Assembly: GCA_030054835.1 (NCBI GenBank)
Contig: JASGVS010000027.1
Location: forward strand, 62,001 to 126,000
Length of the DNA: 64,000 nucleotides
Reading direction: 5' to 3'
From: UBA3910 sp002391465
GTDB taxonomy: Bacteria > Bacillota > Limnochordia > Darwinibacteriales > Darwinibacteriaceae
Below, in pieces: positions 59,286 through 64,000 of this stretch (within the stretch, counting starts at the first letter, position 1; every line of letters starts with the position of its first letter). The notes below the pieces were generated by a model. It had not been told where the DNA came from, ran no database searches, and saw nothing but the letters and a program-made list of their open reading frames with translations. The position numbers and the translations under genes are program-made.

Positions 59286-60542
59286 ATGTTCAAATTTGGC
59301 GATGATAGAGGACAATTGAAATGTTCCTTTTGCGGTAAAGCGCAGGAACAGGTAAAGAAACTCATCGCCGGGCCGGGGGTCTACATTTGTGACGAATGTA
59401 TAGAGCTCTGTAACGAAATCATTGAGGAAGAGTTCACCAGAGACCACGAGATTGAACTGGACAGCATTCCTAAGCCCAAGGAAATCAGAGAGGCTTTGGA
59501 TGAATATGTGATTGGGCAGGAAGAGGCGAAAAAGGCCCTGTCCGTTGCCGTGTACAACCACTACAAACGGATCAACAGCAATGTGTTCACCGAGGATGTG
59601 GAACTGCAGAAAAGCAACATTTTGATGCTGGGTCCGACAGGCAGCGGAAAAACATTTCTGGCCCAAACTCTCGCTCGCATTCTCAATGTTCCTTTTGCCA
59701 TTGCCGATGCCACCAGTCTGACTGAAGCGGGTTACGTGGGAGAAGACGTGGAAAACATCCTGCTGAAGTTGATTCAGGCTGCTGACTACGACGTGGAAAG
59801 GGCCGAGCGGGGTATTATCTACATCGATGAGATCGACAAGATTGCCCGCAAGTCCGAAAATCCCTCCATAACCAGGGATGTCTCGGGCGAAGGCGTGCAG
59901 CAGGCCCTTTTGAAGATATTAGAGGGAACCACCGCCAGTGTACCTCCCCAGGGTGGGCGGAAGCATCCCCACCAGGAGTTCATTCAGATCGACACCACGA
60001 ACATCCTCTTTATCTGCGGCGGTGCTTTCGATGGGCTTGATAAGATCATCGAACGCCGTATTGGGCAGAAAAACATAGGTTTTGGCGCAGAGATCATGTC
60101 GCAGGAGGAGAAAAAGATCGGCGACCTTCTCAGGCAGATTATGCCGGAGGATCTCCTCCGCTACGGGTTGATTCCCGAGTTTATCGGCCGTGTGCCGGTG
60201 GTGTGTGCCCTTGATGCCCTCGATTTGGATGCCCTGATTCAAATCCTGACCGAACCGAAGAACGCATTGGTCAAGCAGTTCCAGAAACTGCTGGAGATGG
60301 ATGGGGTGGCCCTCGAGTTTGAGGAAGAAGCGCTGCGGTTGATTGCGGCCAAAGCTATGGAACAGAAGACCGGGGCCAGGGGCCTGCGCACAGTGCTGGA
60401 GGAGATTATGCTCGATGTGATGTACAACATCCCATCTGAGAGTGATGTTTCCAAGTGCGTGATAACGGCAGCGGCTATTGAGAAAAAAGAAGGACCTCTG
60501 CTGGTACGCAGCAAGTCCAAGGATAAAGAAGAAATAGCATAG
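59286..60542 (+). CDS. clpX: ATP-dependent Clp protease ATP-binding subunit ClpX
   Basis: 418 residues. N-terminal C4 zinc finger (CSFCGKAQEQVKKL..CDECIELC) that binds adaptors, AAA+ domain with GPTGSGKTFLAQTLA (Walker A), IIYIDEIDKIAR (Walker B), the pore-loop GYVGED and sensor residues. ATG 59286 chosen with GAGGTG 5 bases upstream; the adjacent ATG 59283 is also possible. Ends before a terminator. Confidence 0.97.
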   Translation: MFKFGDDRGQLKCSFCGKAQEQVKKLIAGPGVYICDECIELCNEIIEEEFTRDHEIELDSIPKPKEIREALDEYVIGQEEAKKALSVAVYNHYKRINSNVFTEDVELQKSNILMLGPTGSGKTFLAQTLARILNVPFAIADATSLTEAGYVGEDVENILLKLIQAADYDVERAERGIIYIDEIDKIARKSENPSITRDVSGEGVQQALLKILEGTTASVPPQGGRKHPHQEFIQIDTTNILFICGGAFDGLDKIIERRIGQKNIGFGAEIMSQEEKKIGDLLRQIMPEDLLRYGLIPEFIGRVPVVCALDALDLDALIQILTEPKNALVKQFQKLLEMDGVALEFEEEALRLIAAKAMEQKTGARGLRTVLEEIMLDVMYNIPSESDVSKCVITAAAIEKKEGPLLVRSKSKDKEEIA

Positions 60543-60560
60543 GCTGACTAGTCTGTTTGG

Positions 60561-60596
60561 AAAAGATGAGCCGGGTGACCCCCGTCTCATCTTTTT
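60561..60596 (+). terminator. Terminator after clpX
   Basis: AAAAGATGAG pairs with CTCATCTTTT, with extra GC pairing inside the loop (CCGGG/CCCCG), and a T-rich end. Confidence 0.75.
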
Positions 60597-60647
60597 GCTT
60601 TCCCGGGACATAATAAACGGTGTCACCTCGGGAAAGGAGAGTGTGCC

Positions 60648-62330
60648 ATGGGCGCAATAGCGTTGATCAACTTCTTTTTTGCAGTGGTGATCGGCCTCTA
60701 TTTTTGGAATCTACTGCGGCAGCAGCAGAGCAATAAGTCGGCCGTTAACCGCGAATCTCGTAAGGAATTGGAAGAACTGCGTCGTCTCAACCGTATTACC
60801 CTGACCGAACCCCTCTCGGAGCTGACCAGGCCCCGGGACTTTCGGGAGATTGTGGGTCAGGAAGATGGCCTCAAGGCGCTTCGCGCTGCTTTGTGCGGGC
60901 CCAATCCCCAACATGTGATTATCTACGGGCCTCCCGGCGTGGGCAAGACAGCAGCTGCCCGTGTTGTGCTGGAGGAAGCTAAGGCCAACAAGAACTCTCC
61001 CTTTTCGGCCGATGCGGCCTTTGTAGAGGTGGACGCCACTATTGCCCGTTTTGACGAGCGGGGCATTGCCGATCCCCTTTTGGGCTCGGTACATGATCCC
61101 ATCTACCAAGGGGCGGGTCCACTTGGTATAGCGGGCATACCCCAGCCTAAGCCTGGGGCGGTGACCAAGGCCCACGGGGGGATCCTGTTCATTGATGAAA
61201 TCGGGGAATTGCACCCCGTGCAGATGAATAAACTCTTGAAGGTGCTGGAAGATAGGAAAGTGTTTTTAGACAGCGCTTACTACTCCTCTGAGGATGCAAA
61301 CATCCCGTCCCACATCCATGAGATCTTTCAGAACGGGCTTCCGGCCGACTTTAGGTTGGTTGGGGCCACAACTAGGCTGGCTAGCGAATTGCCCGCTGCC
61401 CTCCGCTCCCGCTGCCTTGAAATTTATTTCCGCAACCTAACTCCAGATGAAGTTGGGCTGATTGCAGAAAACGCGGCACGAAAAATAAACTATTCCCTCA
61501 CTCCCGGTGCCCTGGAAGAAATCAAACGCTATGCGGCTAACGGGCGGGATGCGGTGAACATTCTGCAGACTGCGGCAGGTATTGTTTTTACCGATGGGCG
61601 GAACAGGATTGAAAGGGCAGATGTAGAATGGGTCCTTAACTGCGGCCACTATACACCGCGGGCGCAGGCTTTGATCGGCACTGAGCCCAGGGTGGGAGTG
61701 GTGAACGGCCTGGCTGTCTATGGGGCGAACCAGGGAGCAGTTATTGAAATTGAAGTAACAGCAATTCCTACCGAAAAATCCCGGGGGAAAATGCTGGTTA
61801 CGGGGATTATGGAGGAGGAGGAGTTTGGTCAGGGGGGCAGGAAGGTGCGTCGGCGTTCCCAGGCCCGCTCTTCGGTGGAAATCGTTCTCACCGTGTTGAG
61901 ATCTGTGCTTGAACTGCGGACGGAAGATTATGATATCCATGTCAATTTCCCCGGAGGTATTCCGGTGGATGGTCCTTCCGCCGGTATCGGCATCGTCACC
62001 GCTATAGCCTCTGCCTTAACGGGCAGGCCCGTTTCCCATACGGTGGCCATGACCGGTGAGATTACTATCCACGGCGGCATTAAGGCTGTGGGTGGGGCGG
62101 TAGCCAAACTGAGGGCTGCCCAGGAAGCAGGGATCAGTAAAGTACTGCTGCCGGCAGAGAACTGGCAGGAGATCTTCGCGGGTATGGAGGGCATGGAAGT
62201 AATTCCGGTTAAGAAGATTTTTGATGTGCTGGAACATGCCCTCATTGGTGAGTATCGGGCTGTATCAGCGGCCGTTTCTTCCCCCACCAAGAGCACACTG
62301 TTGGGCGCTGCCCCGAATGTTCCACGCTGA
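60648..62330 (+). CDS. lonB: LonB-type ATP-dependent protease, membrane-anchored
   Basis: 560 residues. An N-terminal membrane helix (about 5-22) precedes an AAA+ domain (IYGPPGVGKTAAARV; GILFIDEIGELH) and a Lon protease domain with catalytic Ser444 (DGPSAGIGI) and Lys487 (GGAVAKLRAA). In Bacillus LonB is made in the forespore under sigma-F, fitting a sporulating host. ATG with AAAGGAGAG upstream. Separate from lon by about 70 bases. Confidence 0.93.
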   Translation: MGAIALINFFFAVVIGLYFWNLLRQQQSNKSAVNRESRKELEELRRLNRITLTEPLSELTRPRDFREIVGQEDGLKALRAALCGPNPQHVIIYGPPGVGKTAAARVVLEEAKANKNSPFSADAAFVEVDATIARFDERGIADPLLGSVHDPIYQGAGPLGIAGIPQPKPGAVTKAHGGILFIDEIGELHPVQMNKLLKVLEDRKVFLDSAYYSSEDANIPSHIHEIFQNGLPADFRLVGATTRLASELPAALRSRCLEIYFRNLTPDEVGLIAENAARKINYSLTPGALEEIKRYAANGRDAVNILQTAAGIVFTDGRNRIERADVEWVLNCGHYTPRAQALIGTEPRVGVVNGLAVYGANQGAVIEIEVTAIPTEKSRGKMLVTGIMEEEEFGQGGRKVRRRSQARSSVEIVLTVLRSVLELRTEDYDIHVNFPGGIPVDGPSAGIGIVTAIASALTGRPVSHTVAMTGEITIHGGIKAVGGAVAKLRAAQEAGISKVLLPAENWQEIFAGMEGMEVIPVKKIFDVLEHALIGEYRAVSAAVSSPTKSTLLGAAPNVPR

Positions 62331-62342
62331 ATTTCCCCACTT

Positions 62343-62372
62343 ATCTTATCTATGGTACAATATAGGTAAGAT
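62343..62372. promoter_or_regulatory. Inverted repeat over the lon promoter (possible operator)
   Basis: ATCTTATCTAT (62343-62353) and ATAGGTAAGAT-type right arm (62362-62372) match at 10 of 11 positions around an 8-base centre. The centre carries TACAAT (62356-62361), which with TG at 62353-62354 makes an extended -10 element, so a repressor bound here would block transcription of lon. Confidence 0.45.
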
Positions 62373-62398
62373 TGAACCACACATGGGGGTGTAGAAGA

Positions 62399-64000
62399 AT
62401 GGTAAAGAAAGTTATCGAGACAGCATATCCGCTGCTACCTCTCCGTGGTACGCTTGTATTTCCATATATGGTGAACCCACTTGAAGTGGGACGTCAACGC
62501 TCGATCGAGGCGGTTGAGCAGGCCATGCTCAGGGACCGCCGCATCGTGTTAGCGACACAGCATGAAGTGGCCATCGAAACACCGAGGCCTGATGATATTT
62601 TTGACGTTGGCACCTTGTGTGAGATCAAACAGATCTTGAAGCTGCCCGAGGGCCAGATCCGCATTTTGGTGGAAGGTCTGACCAGGGTCAGCCTAGAGCA
62701 GATCGAAGATATGGGCGATTACTACGAAGCAGCGGTTAGGGAAATCCCTGAAGATGACGGGGTGATGGATTCTTATGAGCTGGAGGCTCTGATGAGGATC
62801 GTGAAAGAGCAGTTCGGCGAGTATGTAAGGCTGAGCAGGAAAATCCCCAGCGAGGTACTGGTCAGCATTAACCATATCGAAGAACCGCACCGTTTGGCCG
62901 ATACCATCGCCAGCCAACTGCTTGTTTCCTTCCAGGAAAAGCAGGAGCTGTTGGAGATTATTCCGGTAGATGAACGGTTGGAGGAAATCTTGAATCTCCT
63001 CTACCGCGAACGGGAGATCTTGGGGCTGGAGAAGGATATTCAGCGGCGTGTGCGCGGTCAGATGGAAAAGGCCCAGCGGGAGTATTACCTGCGGGAGCAG
63101 ATCAAGGCTATCCAGATGGAACTGGGTGAACGGGATGAGAAGGGCGGAAACACCGAAATCGAGGAAATGAAGGAGCGGCTGGAAAAGGCCAAACTGCCCA
63201 AAGAGGCTAAGGCCAGAGTCCTCCATGAAATCCACCGCCTGGAACGCATGCCACCAATGTCTGCAGAGGCGACAGTTGTCCGCAATTACATAGACTGGAT
63301 GCTGGCCCTACCCTGGTCTAAGCGGACGAAAGACCGCCACGATCTGGTTAAGGCAGCCGAAATCCTCGATGCGGATCACTACGGATTGGATAAGGTGAAG
63401 GAGCGCCTCCTAGAATTCTTGGCTGTGCGGCAGTTGACCAAGTCATCCAAGGGACCAATCCTTTGTTTAGTTGGGCCCCCTGGAGTAGGTAAAACGTCTC
63501 TGGCTCAGGCCGTAGGCTCTGCCCTAAACCGCAAGTTCGCTCGCCTATCCCTAGGCGGCGTGAGGGATGAAGCGGAAATTAGGGGGCATCGCCGCACTTA
63601 CATCGGGGCTATGCCCGGCAGGTTGATCCAGACGATGCGCAACGTGGGCAGCCTCAATCCGGTAATCGTCCTCGATGAAATTGACAAAATGACGTCCGAT
63701 TTCAGGGGAGATCCTTCTTCCGCCTTGTTGGAGGCACTGGATCCGGAGCAGAACAAGCAGTTTGGCGACCACTACCTAGAAGTGCCCTTTGACTTGTCTG
63801 AGGTGTTGTTCATCACCACCGCCAACGTGCTTTACTCCATTCCACCTGCCCTCAGAGATCGGATGGAGGTCATCGAGATCCCGGGTTACACCGAGTACGA
63901 GAAGTTTGAGATTGCCAAGCGCCATCTCTGGCCGAAGCAGCTCAAGAACCACGGTTTGACAGAAGAGCAGGTTCAGATTTCAGATAACGCAATCTACAAG
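62399..64000 (+). CDS. lon: Lon protease (LonA type), 3' end outside the window
   Basis: 534 codons are visible, open to the right edge. N-terminal substrate-binding domain (YPLLPLRGTLVFPYMVNPLEVGR), coiled region (about 190-260; REQIKAIQMELGE), then AAA+ domain with VGPPGVGKTSL (Lys365), RLSLGGVRDEAEIRGHRRTYIGAMPG, VIVLDEIDKM, and sensor TTANVL. The protease domain and remaining roughly 250 residues lie beyond the window, so the catalytic Ser/Lys cannot be checked. ATG with GGGGGTG upstream. Follows lonB, as in Bacillus. Confidence 0.95.
   Translation, partial: MVKKVIETAYPLLPLRGTLVFPYMVNPLEVGRQRSIEAVEQAMLRDRRIVLATQHEVAIETPRPDDIFDVGTLCEIKQILKLPEGQIRILVEGLTRVSLEQIEDMGDYYEAAVREIPEDDGVMDSYELEALMRIVKEQFGEYVRLSRKIPSEVLVSINHIEEPHRLADTIASQLLVSFQEKQELLEIIPVDERLEEILNLLYREREILGLEKDIQRRVRGQMEKAQREYYLREQIKAIQMELGERDEKGGNTEIEEMKERLEKAKLPKEAKARVLHEIHRLERMPPMSAEATVVRNYIDWMLALPWSKRTKDRHDLVKAAEILDADHYGLDKVKERLLEFLAVRQLTKSSKGPILCLVGPPGVGKTSLAQAVGSALNRKFARLSLGGVRDEAEIRGHRRTYIGAMPGRLIQTMRNVGSLNPVIVLDEIDKMTSDFRGDPSSALLEALDPEQNKQFGDHYLEVPFDLSEVLFITTANVLYSIPPALRDRMEVIEIPGYTEYEKFEIAKRHLWPKQLKNHGLTEEQVQISDNAIYK

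Noticed and set aside
59919..60626. 235-codon minus-strand frame opposite clpX
   Set aside because: Antisense to ClpX and running through its terminator; no ribosome-binding site or motif.

Overview
The window is a chromosomal segment of a Bacillota (Firmicutes) bacterium, moderately GC-rich by eye. This is inferred from conserved Firmicutes gene blocks (cdaA-cdaR-glmM; cggR-gapA-pgk-tpiA-gpmI-eno-secG; tig-clpP-clpX-lonB-lon; yvcK/whiA) and from CwlD-like and GerM-domain proteins, which suggest an endospore former. The lineage within Bacillota cannot be fixed from the sequence; an uncultured Clostridia- or Limnochordia-type organism is plausible. There is no prophage, insertion sequence or CRISPR array. 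Almost every gene is housekeeping, densely packed, often with ATGA or TAATG start/stop overlaps.

Layout. 1-17 is the first few codons of a leftward gene. 227-8148 is a Ski2-like helicase followed by an AddB/AddA-type recombination nuclease pair. 8145-11276 carries two M16 peptidase homologues (YfmF/YfmH type) and 5-formyltetrahydrofolate cyclo-ligase. 11301-14194 is glpK-glpP-deoC. 14197-16771 holds a secreted TPR protein, a small methyltransferase and a CwlD-like amidase. 16858-18777 has an ADP-dependent sugar kinase (mainly an archaeal enzyme family) and a small unknown protein. 18859-25826 runs through a class V aminotransferase, cdaA-cdaR-glmM, acpS, nnr and alr, i.e. c-di-AMP signalling, wall precursors and lipid priming. 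25861-27794 has a DOMON-like exported protein plus a DnaD-domain/DnaI-like replication pair.

27801-30025 (minus strand) is a polar amino-acid ABC transporter whose promoter carries an ArgR-like box. 30206-34802 has nagB, a PHP hydrolase, yvcK, a VanW protein and whiA. 34849-41792 is the complete lower-glycolysis operon under a recognisable CggR operator, followed by secG. ssrA and smpB lie opposite. 43116-50441 covers envelope genes (AMIN amidase, GerM protein, murI, murD), a lone fumarase beta subunit, rph and rdgB. Four tRNA genes (Pro, Gly, Arg, His) follow. 50898-56939 has a lipid-kinase homologue, two small unknown proteins, a GT4 glycosyltransferase, a large phosphatase-like/multi-membrane fusion and rodA. 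tRNA-Lys and tRNA-Leu precede the proteostasis block tig-clpP-clpX-lonB-lon; lon runs off the right edge.

The most notable items are the ADP-dependent kinase, the CggR operator that fits the Bacillus subtilis architecture, the four-cysteine arrangement in AddA, the DnaD-C-domain/DnaI-like pair, a terminator hairpin that contains the ribosome-binding site of the vanW-type gene, and the 702-residue phosphatase-like membrane fusion.
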